DNA of 64,000 nucleotides from Thiomicrospira sp. XS5 (GCF_001507555.1 NZ_LQBO01000001.1:558001-622000), one strand, 5' to 3'; positions 49,915-58,272 are shown, counted from the first letter of the stretch. Program-made: numbers and translations. Notes: generated by a model not told the origin, from the sequence alone.

Positions 49915-50403
49915 TCAGGATGGCGTCACTTCGATTTCGATGTGCGACAGCTTTTCCTGCAATAGTTGCGGTGAGCTGTTTTCCACGGTTCTCAAAGGCT
50001 TATTGAATACGGTGCAGCTGGAACGCGCGGCGTGACAGAGTGCTTGGTTCGGACAGTCGTCCGGGCAAAAGACTTCGTCTGCTTGCTGAACGGCGTCGCA
50101 GACCGCTTCAATCCGGTCGCTTTCGGGGGTGATGAGTTCGCCTTGATAATGTTGCACGATGGCTTTATAGGCTTTGATCAGTTCGGGCGATGCGCCGACA
50201 TAGGCGATTTTGCGGCCGTTCAGGTTCGGCGGTTGTTGGCTGTCCAGCACGTGCAGGTAATCTTCTTCCAAGGCTTGATATTGCGCTTTTAATTCGGCGA
50301 TGGTATGTTTCGCGGCCTGCAATTCCTGTTTCAATCGGCGGTTTTCGCTCAACAGGTGTTTAGGTTGATTGGGGTGTGTCGGGAAAACGTGCGTGTTTGT
50401 CAT
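49915..50403 (-). CDS. DUF2325-like protein with N-terminal coiled coil
   Basis: A 162-residue cytosolic protein. Residues about 18-55 form a coiled coil (LLSENRRLKQELQAAKHTI). The C-terminal domain GRKIAYVGASPELIKAY and EVFCPDDCPNQALCHAARSSC resembles DUF2325, with a Cys-rich stretch that could bind metal. Function unknown. It lies downstream of the pseudoazurin unit and the first small-RNA-like element, on the same strand, probably with its own promoter. Confidence 0.7.
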   Translation of the reverse strand: MTNTHVFPTHPNQPKHLLSENRRLKQELQAAKHTIAELKAQYQALEEDYLHVLDSQQPPNLNGRKIAYVGASPELIKAYKAIVQHYQGELITPESDRIEAVCDAVQQADEVFCPDDCPNQALCHAARSSCTVFNKPLRTVENSSPQLLQEKLSHIEIEVTPS

Positions 50404-50539
50404 GGTGAATCACCTCGCTTTTCAATCTGTCATGCGGGCTGGAGATTACGGTCTCAGGCCCAGGTTAGGAATAGATGGATATAGTAGTAGAGCACCACAT
50501 AAAACAACATGAAGACTCCTTTAAACCATTGTGAAGGTT

Positions 50540-50569
50540 AAAAAATGAGTAGCGTGAGGAGCGCTACTC
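50540..50569 (-). terminator. Terminator of pseudoazurin transcript and first sRNA-like element
   Basis: GAGTAGCG and CGCTACTC pair over a 7-nt loop (50547-50569); on the minus strand ATTTTTT follows. Confidence 0.85.
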
Positions 50570-50625
50570 TAAGCGGAGGAGCAAGAAAATTAAGCTAGCA
50601 TGCTTAGGAGAGAGAGATAGGTGGA
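50540..50625 (-). ncRNA. Small-RNA-like element 1, in the 3' UTR of pseudoazurin
   Basis: On the minus strand this shows TCTCTCCTAAGCAT (50600-50613), TTGCTCCTCC (50575-50584) and a terminator, in that order. Both blocks are identical in the second element at 52.5 kb. No separate promoter was seen, so it may be released from the Fur-controlled pseudoazurin mRNA. The 5' end is a guess. The C/U-rich blocks are complementary to Shine-Dalgarno-type sequences. Confidence 0.55.
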
Positions 50626-50652
50626 TGCCAGCTTAAAACGGTACTGACCGGG

Positions 50653-51096
50653 TTATTTAACCTCGGCCATGTATTTTTTTAAACGACCTTGGTTCATAGC
50701 GAACCCAGCTTCAATGGTGTCGGCCTGTTTCATAGCGTCGTCTTTATTGGTGGCGTTTCCGACCTGAATGACGCCGACCATCGCCATGGATTTATGCGGT
50801 AGGCAGTAATAAATATTGATGCCTTCCTGCTCGAATTTGACTTTGCCGCCATCGAATCCGACTTCCCACTTTGATCCGTCTGGCGTGACTTCCGAAATGG
50901 CATTGTGTCCGGCGTCCACGGCAACAAAATTAACGGTATCGCCCGGTGCTATTTTCAAGTAGCCAGGTTCAAAGACCATAATGCCGTCCGCACCGGCGTT
51001 GAGCATTTTTACTTCATGCTCGGCGGCATAGATGTTGGCGGAGGCAGACAAAAGTCCGGCGGCTAGGAGCAGATTTAGAAAGCTTCTGCGTTTCAT
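50653..51096 (-). CDS. Pseudoazurin-like type 1 copper protein
   Basis: The 147-residue periplasmic electron carrier has a signal peptide (RRSFLNLLLAAGLLSASANIYA) and the type 1 copper ligands His in GHNAISEV and Cys-His-Met in YYCLPHKSMAMVG. The C-terminal helices match pseudoazurin. It could take electrons from Sox or other cytochromes. A Fur-like box upstream (51214) suggests that this copper protein replaces a haem protein when iron is low. Confidence 0.88.
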   Translation of the reverse strand: MKRRSFLNLLLAAGLLSASANIYAAEHEVKMLNAGADGIMVFEPGYLKIAPGDTVNFVAVDAGHNAISEVTPDGSKWEVGFDGGKVKFEQEGINIYYCLPHKSMAMVGVIQVGNATNKDDAMKQADTIEAGFAMNQGRLKKYMAEVK

Positions 51097-51213
51097 AAGT
51101 ATTTTTCCTTATGTTGTTTTAAATCCTTATGGTCTTGCCATAATGGGGTTGGTTGTTTAGTCGTAGAAACCTTTTAAGGCTTCGTTTTATCTTAATTTTG
51201 AGAGAATGTTATC

Positions 51214-51232
51214 ATTAATGATAATTGTTATC
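51214..51232. promoter_or_regulatory. Fur box between pseudoazurin and Spy-like gene
   Basis: Nineteen bases with core AATGATAATTGTTATC match the Fur consensus at 15 positions; partly overlapping Fur-like hexamers lie on both sides (51203-51245), suggesting polymerised binding. It lies between two divergent genes. Confidence 0.7.
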
Positions 51233-51372
51233 AATATCATTATTTAAAAATGTTAAAATTTTTTTGAATTGCTTGATTTAAAGGCTGAATGCTGCGGGTG
51301 AAAAAATAGGTTATCGGCCTTTATTTCGTGCTCTGATGCGTATAAGGATCTTATTAAAATAAGGAATGAACC

Positions 51373-52242
51373 ATGACAGAATTGATCGAAAAACGGATCC
51401 GTTTTTTTTCGTTTAGCAACTTGAAACTTGGGAATGTCGTTGTACTGTGGGGGCTTTTAACGGTCTCGAGTATGTCTCTTGCCGGAATGTCAAATATGCA
51501 AAAAGCGAAATATGCGACACCCATGCCGAATTTAATGATGTTGATTGAAAGCCATGCTTATGAACTGGAACTGGACAATGAGCAATTGGCTGTTGTCCGC
51601 AATTGGCGAAAATCTCATCATCATCAGATTCAACAATGGATGAACGAGTTGATTGAAACGGAAAAATTTATGCATGATGCTGTATTGGAGGGGGCAACGG
51701 ATGCCGAGGTTGAGGATTATAAGCGCGAGGTTCTAAAAAAACGCGGGGATTTGATTGATCTGAAAGCCCGTTGTGTCAAACGTATGCGTCAAACCTTGGA
51801 TGATGAGCAGTGGAATCGGTTGGTGGCGTTATATCAAAAACGACGTCAAGCAATGATGGGAGCGTCGAAAAAGGTCAATGAAGTGCAATCATTTCTTAGA
51901 GTATCGCCAATGCCTAAACTTATGGTAGTTGTGTTAATGCAAGGTGATAAATTGAACCTTTCGCCAGAGCAGGCCAGAGCGCTTGAAAAGTGGCGAATCG
52001 AACACATGAACCGATGGTCGGCGATGTTTGATGAAGTGGTTCGATCGGAAAAACATCTGACTCAGGAAGCATTGGATATGGCACCGGCCGAAAAGCTGGA
52101 GACACGTTTTTCCGAATTGCTGGAGCTTAGAAAAAATATGGCTGCAATGTCTTTGGCTTGTCGTGATAATGTGCGTCGGGTTTTGAATGATCGCCAATGG
52201 CAAACGTTGGTGAGTCTGTTTGAAGGTCAAATGGTTCATTAG
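51373..52242 (+). CDS. Periplasmic protein with two Spy/CpxP-like repeats
   Basis: The 289-residue protein starts with a signal sequence (hydrophobic about residues 20-38). Two related helical repeats follow: the first holds MPNLMMLIESHAYELELDNEQ and ends DDEQWNRLVALYQ, the second MPKLMVVVLMQGDKLNLSPEQ and ends NDRQWQTLVSLFE. Each resembles the LTxxQ-type helical modules of Spy and CpxP, which act as periplasmic chaperones or metal-stress sensors. The Fur box upstream suggests an iron-linked role. Exact function unknown. Confidence 0.7.
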   Translation: MTELIEKRIRFFSFSNLKLGNVVVLWGLLTVSSMSLAGMSNMQKAKYATPMPNLMMLIESHAYELELDNEQLAVVRNWRKSHHHQIQQWMNELIETEKFMHDAVLEGATDAEVEDYKREVLKKRGDLIDLKARCVKRMRQTLDDEQWNRLVALYQKRRQAMMGASKKVNEVQSFLRVSPMPKLMVVVLMQGDKLNLSPEQARALEKWRIEHMNRWSAMFDEVVRSEKHLTQEALDMAPAEKLETRFSELLELRKNMAAMSLACRDNVRRVLNDRQWQTLVSLFEGQMVH

Positions 52243-52490
52243 TCACTCTATGCAAGAAGCACGCTGCATTATGTTATTCTTTCTTGTTTAGGGAGCCTCT
52301 GATTGAATCCGTTTGGAAATTGGCTAAGCCCTGCAGAATCTTAAACAGATTCAATAAGGGGGTTCCTTGGCTCATCCAGGTTATTGTCCTATGACGGGGG
52401 AAGGGGCGGTTGGATTGGATGCGGTGGCTAGTGCGCCGACTAACCGAGTCTTGAGATGAGGTTGCCGAATTAAGGGCGGTGTACTGGTAT
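52243..52490. other. Non-coding stretch without a recognised gene
   Basis: No convincing gene is seen. The sequence starting at 52290 (GGGAGCCTCTGATTG) looks like the terminal inverted repeat of some insertion sequences, and a short minus-strand frame reads MSQGTPLLNLFKILQG, but neither a transposase nor the other end was found. It may be a decayed element. It lies just beyond the second small-RNA terminator. Confidence 0.3.
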
Positions 52491-52523
52491 AAAAAAAGAG
52501 CGGTGCATGGATAAGCACCGCTC
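52491..52523 (-). terminator. Terminator of small-RNA-like element 2
   Basis: GAGCGGTGC and GCACCGCTC form a 9-bp stem with an 8-nt loop (52498-52523), followed on the minus strand by seven Ts. Confidence 0.9.
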
Positions 52524-52626
52524 GAATCTAGGAGGAGCAAAATGAATCCGACTCGGCTCTTATGCTTAGGAGAGAAAAAGCAGAGATCGACAAAACGCTC
52601 GCAAAAATAAGCGTCATTTCACTTGA
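52491..52626 (-). ncRNA. Small-RNA-like element 2, Fur-box promoter, about 136 nt
   Basis: On the minus strand a promoter with a Fur-like box is followed by an RNA of about 136 nt that holds TCTCTCCTAAGCAT (52562-52575) and TTGCTCCTCC (52531-52540) and ends in a strong terminator. No protein-coding frame is evident. The layout is that of iron-responsive regulatory RNAs (RyhB, PrrF, NrrF), with which no sequence similarity was recognised. The pair of conserved blocks with element 1 supports a functional RNA. Start position is inferred. Confidence 0.65.
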
Positions 52627-52632
52627 TTATAA

Positions 52633-52661
52633 ATACTATACTAAATAATAATTATTATCAA
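52633..52661 (-). promoter_or_regulatory. Promoter of small-RNA-like element 2
   Basis: TTGATA (52656-52661) and TAGTAT (52633-52638) on the minus strand, spacer 17 nt. The Fur box covers the spacer. Confidence 0.5.
52641..52659. promoter_or_regulatory. Fur-like box at the promoter of small-RNA-like element 2
   Basis: Fourteen of nineteen positions match the Fur consensus (core AATAATAATTATTATC). It lies between the end of the 52706 gene and the RNA element, so it can serve only the RNA. Confidence 0.6.
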
Positions 52662-52705
52662 TATTATTTTGAAATTTAGTTTTTAATCCGGCTTGGCGAT
52701 TTTGA

Positions 52706-54727
52706 TCATGTTCTGTTTGGAGTGGATGAGACTTTGTCTAGCGTAACCGGGGTTTTGGCCGGTTCACCAATGAAATACCCTTGCGCGAAATCGATGTCGA
52801 GGCGTTTCACGGCGTCGAGAATCTCGGCACTGCTGACGAATTCGGCAATGGTTTGGATGTCTTTTTTCTTGGCGAAGGAGACGATGGACTCTACGATGTC
52901 GTAGGCGTCTTGGTTTTCGGCCAGTTGCTTAATGAGTGAGCCGTCGATTTTGATGAAGTCGGCGTGGAGTTTCAGCAGGTTTTCGAAATTGGCGTAACCG
53001 GCTCCGAAATCGTCGATGGCGATTTTACAGCCGAGCCCACGCAATTGATCGATGAATTTCTCCACCTTGACGAAGTCGGTGATTTCTTCGGATTCAAGAA
53101 TTTCCAGGGTGATACGTTCCGGGTGACTGAATTGCTCAACGTGTTTGAGCAGGTAATCGACGTAATCCGGGTTGGTCATGTCGGTGGCGGAAATATTGAT
53201 GGAAAAAGCTTGTTCCGAGCGCTTGAACGCTTGGAAGGCTTTGGCGACGACCCGTTTCGACAGTATCGGGTATTTTTTGGTCTGCTGGGAGACTTCCAAA
53301 AAGAAAAACGGTGAAATGACCTTGTCGTCCGGTTCGATCATGCGCACCAGAGCTTCGTGTTTTTCGATGCGGCCGCTGCGTAAGTTCAGAATCGGCTGGA
53401 AGAAGGTGGTGATGCGGTCTTCCAGTAAGGCCTGGTTCAGCTTTTCCGACCACATGAGGTTGTCGGCACGCTGTTGATAGGTGTCGATGGCCGACGAATA
53501 CACCAAAACGTCCTGATGGGTGTTTTTGGCATGGCGCATCGCCACCTCGAGGGAGTTGAGCAGGTTTTCCTTCGGCTCGAAACTCAGGGCCAGGGTTTGG
53601 TTGATGTAGATGTCCTGCGACTGCACCGTGATTTTATGGTTCGACAAACGGTTTCGCAGTTGGATCATCTGCTGTTCGAAGCGTTGGGCGTCCGGTTCCT
53701 CCGAGGTCAGCACCAATTGGTCGGAACCGAGGTGGTACACGCGGGTGTTGAGTGGTTTGTAGAGGAAAAGGTGCAGCAGCGTGCTGATAAGCATCTGGTC
53801 GCCGAACTGGTGGCCGAAATACTCGTTGACCTGCTTGAAATTGTCCAAATCGAACAACGCCAGTTGCGGGTGTTCCAGGGTTTCAATCGCTTCCAGCAAC
53901 GCCACGCGGTTCGGGATATTGAGCAAACGCGAGGTTTTGACGGCGGTTTCCAAATCCATCTGTTTGGTGATGAGACCGGTGACTTCGTGGCGGATGGCAA
54001 GGTATTCGATGAATCGGTCCTGGTCGTCCACCAGCGGTACCAAGGTCATTTCCACATAGTAGGGCTCGCCGTTTTTCTTCCGGTTTTTCAATGTGCCTTT
54101 CCAGACTCGGTTGGACTGGATGGTTTGCCACATTTCTTTGAAGACATTGGTCGGCGTATCCGGATGGCGCAGGATGTTGTGGGGTTGGCCGATGAGTTCG
54201 TCGCGCGAGTAACCGGTGAGGTTCAACAGGTTATTGTTGACGTAGGTGATGTTGCCGTATTGATCCGAGCGGGAAATGAGGTTGCTTTGATCCAGGGCAT
54301 TGTTCATCTGATCGTTGATCTGTTGCGTGGCTTTGGCCTGGGCTTTATAGGCCAGGAAATCGGTCAGGTCTTCGAGGAAACCGTAGTATTCGATGACACG
54401 GCCTTGGTCGTCTCGGATGATTTGGGTGTAATCCTTAATCCAAATCCAGCGGTCGTCCTGTGTCTTCAGGCGATAAGGTGCGTGGACAATGCTTTCCAAG
54501 CCTTTTTCAGCGGCCTCGGCCAGTTCGTCAATGACCTGTTGCTTGTCTTCCGGGTGGACGATGTCGGCGTATTGAACTTTGCCTGTTGTCCAGTCCGAGA
54601 CGGCGTAACCCAACAGGCGATCTGCGGCTTCCGAAGCATAGATGACTGGCCAGTTTTCGGTGTTCTGCCATCGAAAAAACGCATAGGGCGCTTGGTTCAA
54701 ATAGGCTTCGAAGCTCAGTGGTGACAT
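52706..54727 (-). CDS. PAS-PAS-GGDEF(degenerate)-EAL protein
   Basis: About 673 residues. Two PAS domains (about 5-125, 140-250; second with GYSRDELIGQPHNILRHPDTP) lead to a GGDEF-like domain whose signature reads GSDQL with no catalytic acidic pair, so cyclase activity is unlikely. The EAL domain has KHEALVRM, ILESEE, DDFGAGYANF and KIDGSLI; AEFV replaces AEGV. Phosphodiesterase activity is plausible. ATG 54727 (MSPLSFEAYL) was preferred to a TTG upstream that lies in a hairpin region. Confidence 0.85.
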   Translation of the reverse strand: MSPLSFEAYLNQAPYAFFRWQNTENWPVIYASEAADRLLGYAVSDWTTGKVQYADIVHPEDKQQVIDELAEAAEKGLESIVHAPYRLKTQDDRWIWIKDYTQIIRDDQGRVIEYYGFLEDLTDFLAYKAQAKATQQINDQMNNALDQSNLISRSDQYGNITYVNNNLLNLTGYSRDELIGQPHNILRHPDTPTNVFKEMWQTIQSNRVWKGTLKNRKKNGEPYYVEMTLVPLVDDQDRFIEYLAIRHEVTGLITKQMDLETAVKTSRLLNIPNRVALLEAIETLEHPQLALFDLDNFKQVNEYFGHQFGDQMLISTLLHLFLYKPLNTRVYHLGSDQLVLTSEEPDAQRFEQQMIQLRNRLSNHKITVQSQDIYINQTLALSFEPKENLLNSLEVAMRHAKNTHQDVLVYSSAIDTYQQRADNLMWSEKLNQALLEDRITTFFQPILNLRSGRIEKHEALVRMIEPDDKVISPFFFLEVSQQTKKYPILSKRVVAKAFQAFKRSEQAFSINISATDMTNPDYVDYLLKHVEQFSHPERITLEILESEEITDFVKVEKFIDQLRGLGCKIAIDDFGAGYANFENLLKLHADFIKIDGSLIKQLAENQDAYDIVESIVSFAKKKDIQTIAEFVSSAEILDAVKRLDIDFAQGYFIGEPAKTPVTLDKVSSTPNRT

Positions 54728-54744
54728 GGAAAGTTCCAGTAAGG

Positions 54745-54766
54745 GCGGCCTTATCGTTAAGGCCGC
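54745..54766 (-). other. Leader hairpin before the PAS-GGDEF-EAL gene
   Basis: GCGGCCTTA and TAAGGCCGC form a perfect 9-bp stem with a 4-nt loop, ending 17 bp upstream of the start codon. It could modulate translation or be bound by a regulator. Confidence 0.55.
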
Positions 54767-54982
54767 ATTCAATTAGCTAATGCAGGCATTTTATCCCATG
54801 CCATGGGGAGAGTAAAATAATCCGCTTTAAACATAAGGGTTTGCGGTGTTTTAACGTAGTAAGCTGACGACACCTTGTTGAGTGGAATTCGTCCAAGTTT
54901 ACCCACAGGGTAAAAGTGAGGGTGTAAAATAACCACCAGATTAAATTGTTACTTATTTGCAGAACTTACAGACCGTTTTATC

Positions 54983-55801
54983 ATGTCCGACACCGAAACA
55001 ACACCAACCGAAGCCGCCCCGAAAAAAGCCAAAAAGGATTGGATTAAACCGCCCAAGTCCATTTTGAAACTGGTCGGGCGCGCCATTGCGCAATACCAGA
55101 TGATACGCGAAGGCGACCGCATTTTATTGGGGCTGTCGGGCGGCAAAGATTCATTGGCTTTGTTGGTGATTCTCAAGCATTTACAGCGCCATTCACCGAT
55201 CAAATTCGAGTTGGCGGCCTGCACCATCGACCCGGAAATCCCGGGGTTCGATCCGTCGCCGTTGAAAAAGTGGGTCGCGTCGATGGAAATTCCCTATTTT
55301 TATGAGTCCGAAGATTTGGTGGCTTTAGCGGACGCGCACATGAAAGGCAATTCCTTTTGCAGCTTTTGTGCCCGCCAGAAGCGCGGCAAACTTTACACCG
55401 TTTGCCGACGCGAAGGCTATAACGTTTTGGCCTTGGCGCAGCATCTGGACGATTTGGCGGAAAGCCTGTTGATGTCGGCGTTCAATGCCGGGGAGTTGCG
55501 CACGATGAAAGCGCATTACCTCAATAATGAAAAAGACATCCGCATTATCCGGCCGCTGGTGCGGGTGCGCGAAAACCAAACACGAGATTTTTCCGAATCC
55601 GCCGGCTTGCCGATTATTCCCGACAATTGCCCGGCCTGTTACGCCAAACCGCAAGAACGTCAGCGTATGAAAGAATTGCTGCTGGAGCAGGAAAAACACA
55701 ACAAACACCTGTACGCCAACCTTTGGCACGCCATGCAACCGCTGGTGGCGGACGACAACCATGCCGGGTTGGCGCAGTTAACGGATGAAGAAGAGGGCTG
55801 A
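54983..55801 (+). CDS. ttcA: TtcA-family tRNA 2-thiocytidine synthetase
   Basis: The 272-residue protein has the PP-loop LGLSGGKDSLALL and a CxxC (FCSFCARQKRGKLY) plus DNCPACY, matching the Cys sites that hold the Fe-S cluster in TtcA. The product thiolates cytidine-32 in certain tRNAs. The tail is less like the E. coli enzyme, so a TtcA-like tRNA thiolase of other specificity is possible. It overlaps nothing; the lpxL-like gene follows after 2 bp. Confidence 0.82.
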   Translation: MSDTETTPTEAAPKKAKKDWIKPPKSILKLVGRAIAQYQMIREGDRILLGLSGGKDSLALLVILKHLQRHSPIKFELAACTIDPEIPGFDPSPLKKWVASMEIPYFYESEDLVALADAHMKGNSFCSFCARQKRGKLYTVCRREGYNVLALAQHLDDLAESLLMSAFNAGELRTMKAHYLNNEKDIRIIRPLVRVRENQTRDFSESAGLPIIPDNCPACYAKPQERQRMKELLLEQEKHNKHLYANLWHAMQPLVADDNHAGLAQLTDEEEG

Positions 55802-55803
55802 CG

Positions 55804-56712
55804 ATGGCGGAGACTCCAAAACAGGATTGGCGTGGTCGATTGTTCATCGGTTTGTTACGATTTTTCGCCTGGTGGCCATTGCGCGTCAATCATGCGATGG
55901 GCACCGCCATCGGTTACCTGCTATGGTGGCTGCCGAATTCGCCGAAACGCATCTCGGCCATTAACCTGAAAATCGCCTTTCCGGACGCGTCCGAAGCCGA
56001 GCACCGCGCCTTGCTTAAGCAAAGTCTCATTGAGTTGGGCAAAACCACCACGGAGCTGGGTCCGCTGTGGTTGTGGCCAAATCAAAAGGTGCTGAACCTG
56101 ATCCAGGAGGTGGACGGCGAAGAGCTGGTGCAAGCGGCGTTTGATAAAGGCAAAGGCGTGATTGTGCTGTCGCCGCACATCGGTGCCTGGGAAGCGATGG
56201 GCTTTTATTGGTCAAGCAAATACCCGATTACCAGCTTGTATCGTCCGCCGAATTTACCATCGATTGAAACCTTTATGCGCGAGGTGCGGGAAAGAGGCAG
56301 TGCCAAACTGGTACCGACCGATTTGTCGGGCGTGAAGGCGCTGCGCAAAGCCTTGAACCAGAATGAAATGGTCGGCATTCTGCCTGATCAGGACCCGGGC
56401 AAAAGCGGTGGCGTCTATGCGCCGTTTTTCGGGCACCCGGCGCGGACGATGGTGTTGGTGTCGCGCTTGGCGGCTAAAGCGCAGTGCGATGTATTGTTTA
56501 CCTTTGCCGAGCGGTTGCCGAAAGGGCGCGGTTATCGTCTCAATATTCTGCCCGCCGAAGTGGCGGTGGCCGCTCGTGACGAACAAACGGCGGCCGAGGC
56601 CTTGAATCGCGGTGTGGAGGTCTGCGCCCGGCGCGTTCCGGCGCAGTATCAGTGGAACTACAAGCGCTACAAGCATCCGCCGGAAGGCGTGGTGGATGTT
56701 TACAAAAAATAA
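55804..56712 (+). CDS. Lipid A/lysophospholipid acyltransferase (LpxL/HtrB family)
   Basis: A 302-residue inner-membrane acyltransferase with an N-terminal anchor and the catalytic motif HIGAWE (HX4E), then DQDPGKSGGVYAPFFG and ARTMVLVSRLA. Family members add secondary acyl chains to lipid A, LpxL, LpxM or LpxP. Which chain is not shown. It follows ttcA by 2 bp. Confidence 0.88.
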   Translation: MAETPKQDWRGRLFIGLLRFFAWWPLRVNHAMGTAIGYLLWWLPNSPKRISAINLKIAFPDASEAEHRALLKQSLIELGKTTTELGPLWLWPNQKVLNLIQEVDGEELVQAAFDKGKGVIVLSPHIGAWEAMGFYWSSKYPITSLYRPPNLPSIETFMREVRERGSAKLVPTDLSGVKALRKALNQNEMVGILPDQDPGKSGGVYAPFFGHPARTMVLVSRLAAKAQCDVLFTFAERLPKGRGYRLNILPAEVAVAARDEQTAAEALNRGVEVCARRVPAQYQWNYKRYKHPPEGVVDVYKK

Positions 56713-56722
56713 CCAGGCCTGG
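56713..56722. repeat. CCAGGCCTGG palindrome after the LpxL-like gene
   Basis: Exact copy starting 1 bp after the stop; right flank GCGTTTT, left flank AAAAAATAA. Arms are imperfect, so it is a weak terminator at best; thpR starts 42 bp later. Confidence 0.9.
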
Positions 56723-56764
56723 GCGTTTTGTTGAATGCGGGCGACAGCCAAGAGGAGGGTAAGG

Positions 56765-57322
56765 ATGCGACTCTTTTTAGCGATTCCAGTTGATGCGGCT
56801 TGCGCGGAACAACTCAAAACGCGGCTGGCGGCGTTTCAAGCCCGCCCGGAAATGGCGGCGATGAAATGGGCACCGTCGCTGAACTGGCATTTAACCTTGT
56901 CGTTTCTCGGTGAGGTGTCGGAGGCGGATTATCAAGCGGTTCGGGAGTCGATGTCGGATTGGTTCGCGGAAGGCATGAGCTATTTTGAGGCCGACCTGCT
57001 GACGCTGGGCGGTTTTCCCAACCCCCAAACCGGCCCTTTCTGGGTGGCGAAGTTGGATGCGACCTTGATGATGCAATCGTTGGTTCGGGAAATCGACGAC
57101 CATTTGAGACCGTTGGGCTTTGCCAAACGCAAACATGCGTTTCGTCCGCACATCACACTGGGTAAATGGAAGGGCGTGTTCGAAGACTTTCCGACAATCG
57201 ACGAGCCGTTGGAGCCGATTCAACTGCGGGTGGACCGCTTAAACCTTTACCAGAGCGTCTTGACGCCATCTTCGCCGCCGGAATATCGCCTTTTAAATAG
57301 CCTGCCTTTAGAGACCTATTGA
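56765..57322 (+). CDS. thpR: RNA 2',3'-cyclic phosphodiesterase ThpR
   Basis: ThpR (formerly LigT) opens 2',3'-cyclic phosphates at RNA ends. The 185-residue protein has both HxTx motifs, HLTLSFLGEV and HITLGKWKG, and the usual length. The ATG at 56765 is preceded by AGGAGGGTAAGG. It is downstream of the LpxL-like gene and converges on the EamA transporter with 14 bp between stops. Confidence 0.92.
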   Translation: MRLFLAIPVDAACAEQLKTRLAAFQARPEMAAMKWAPSLNWHLTLSFLGEVSEADYQAVRESMSDWFAEGMSYFEADLLTLGGFPNPQTGPFWVAKLDATLMMQSLVREIDDHLRPLGFAKRKHAFRPHITLGKWKGVFEDFPTIDEPLEPIQLRVDRLNLYQSVLTPSSPPEYRLLNSLPLETY

Positions 57323-57336
57323 GCTTCTAGCCGCCG

Positions 57337-58272
57337 TCAGGACGACGTTGTCTGCCCCTTATTGACGGTCAGTGCCAGCACGCCGGCAATCACCAGTGAA
57401 ATGCCAATGGCGTGATAAAGGCTGAAGGGCTCATTCAGTAACCAAACCGCCAGCCCGATGGTGACGATGGGCCCCAAAGTGCCGATGATACCGGTTTGTG
57501 CCGGTCCAATCAGCGCAATGGCCTCGGCAATCATAAAGCTGGGGATGACGGTGCTGAAAATCGCCAACAAAATCAGCCACAACCAGGCCATGGGCGTGAC
57601 GTTTAAATGCTCGAAACCGATGAGGCCGGCAAAATACGCCAACACGAACAGGCTGGAAACACTCATCGCCATACTGGTGAACCAAAGACTGCCCAACTGG
57701 TGAATAATCTTTTTACTGATAAGCACATAGAACGAGAAGCTGAGCGCCGCCAAAAACACCAGCATGGTGCCCAGCAGCGTGTTGTCTCCGCCCAGTTTTT
57801 CAGCCAAAGACTGCTCTTGGTAAAACACCAACCAAAGCCCGCCATAAGTGATGACCAAAGAGAAGAGAATCTTTCGCGTGATGGGCGTCTTGAAAAACAA
57901 GGCACCGAGTACGGCCACCAGAATTGGATAAGTGAACAGCGTTAGGCGCTCGAGTTGCGCGGAAATCATTTCCAGGCCTTTTAAATCCAGCCAGGATGAC
58001 AGGAAATACCCGATAAAGCCGAGAAAGAAAATCCAACCGAATTTTTCCCAGCGGTTGTCCGGGTGACGGCCCGGCGTTCGCGCCAACCAAATCAGTATGG
58101 CGAGGTAAATCGGCAAAGCAATCGCCATGCGTAACATCAGCACGCTGTCAGTGTTCAGGCCTTCCGCATACGCCAGCTTAATGAAAATCGATTTCAGCGA
58201 AAACAGGGCGGTGCCGAAGACGGCCAAGAAAAAACCGAACCAAAGCGGCGACTGGGCAAGCGACCGCATCAT
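57337..58272 (-). CDS. EamA/DMT-family transporter
   Basis: A 311-residue inner-membrane protein with ten predicted segments in two EamA repeats, as in drug/metabolite exporters. The substrate is not evident. The start is the ATG overlapping the stop of the methyltransferase gene by 4 nt (ATGA); the frame upstream is discarded. It is last in the trkA-trkH-methyltransferase-EamA series. Confidence 0.85.
   Translation of the reverse strand: MMRSLAQSPLWFGFFLAVFGTALFSLKSIFIKLAYAEGLNTDSVLMLRMAIALPIYLAILIWLARTPGRHPDNRWEKFGWIFFLGFIGYFLSSWLDLKGLEMISAQLERLTLFTYPILVAVLGALFFKTPITRKILFSLVITYGGLWLVFYQEQSLAEKLGGDNTLLGTMLVFLAALSFSFYVLISKKIIHQLGSLWFTSMAMSVSSLFVLAYFAGLIGFEHLNVTPMAWLWLILLAIFSTVIPSFMIAEAIALIGPAQTGIIGTLGPIVTIGLAVWLLNEPFSLYHAIGISLVIAGVLALTVNKGQTTSS

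Noticed and set aside
49905-49924. Hairpin GCCATCC/GGATGGC as a terminator of the binding-protein gene
   Set aside because: The T-run precedes the hairpin instead of following it, on either strand no correct order is found.
52274-52540. 88-codon minus-strand frame
   Set aside because: Crosses the terminator and conserved block of small-RNA-like element 2 and resembles no protein.
52542-52610. 22-codon plus-strand frame with good AGGAGGAGC upstream
   Set aside because: The apparent RBS is the reverse complement of the conserved RNA block, and the sister locus at 50.6 kb has no such frame.
53474-54724. 416-codon open frame on the plus strand
   Set aside because: Antisense to the PAS-GGDEF-EAL gene; no domain seen.
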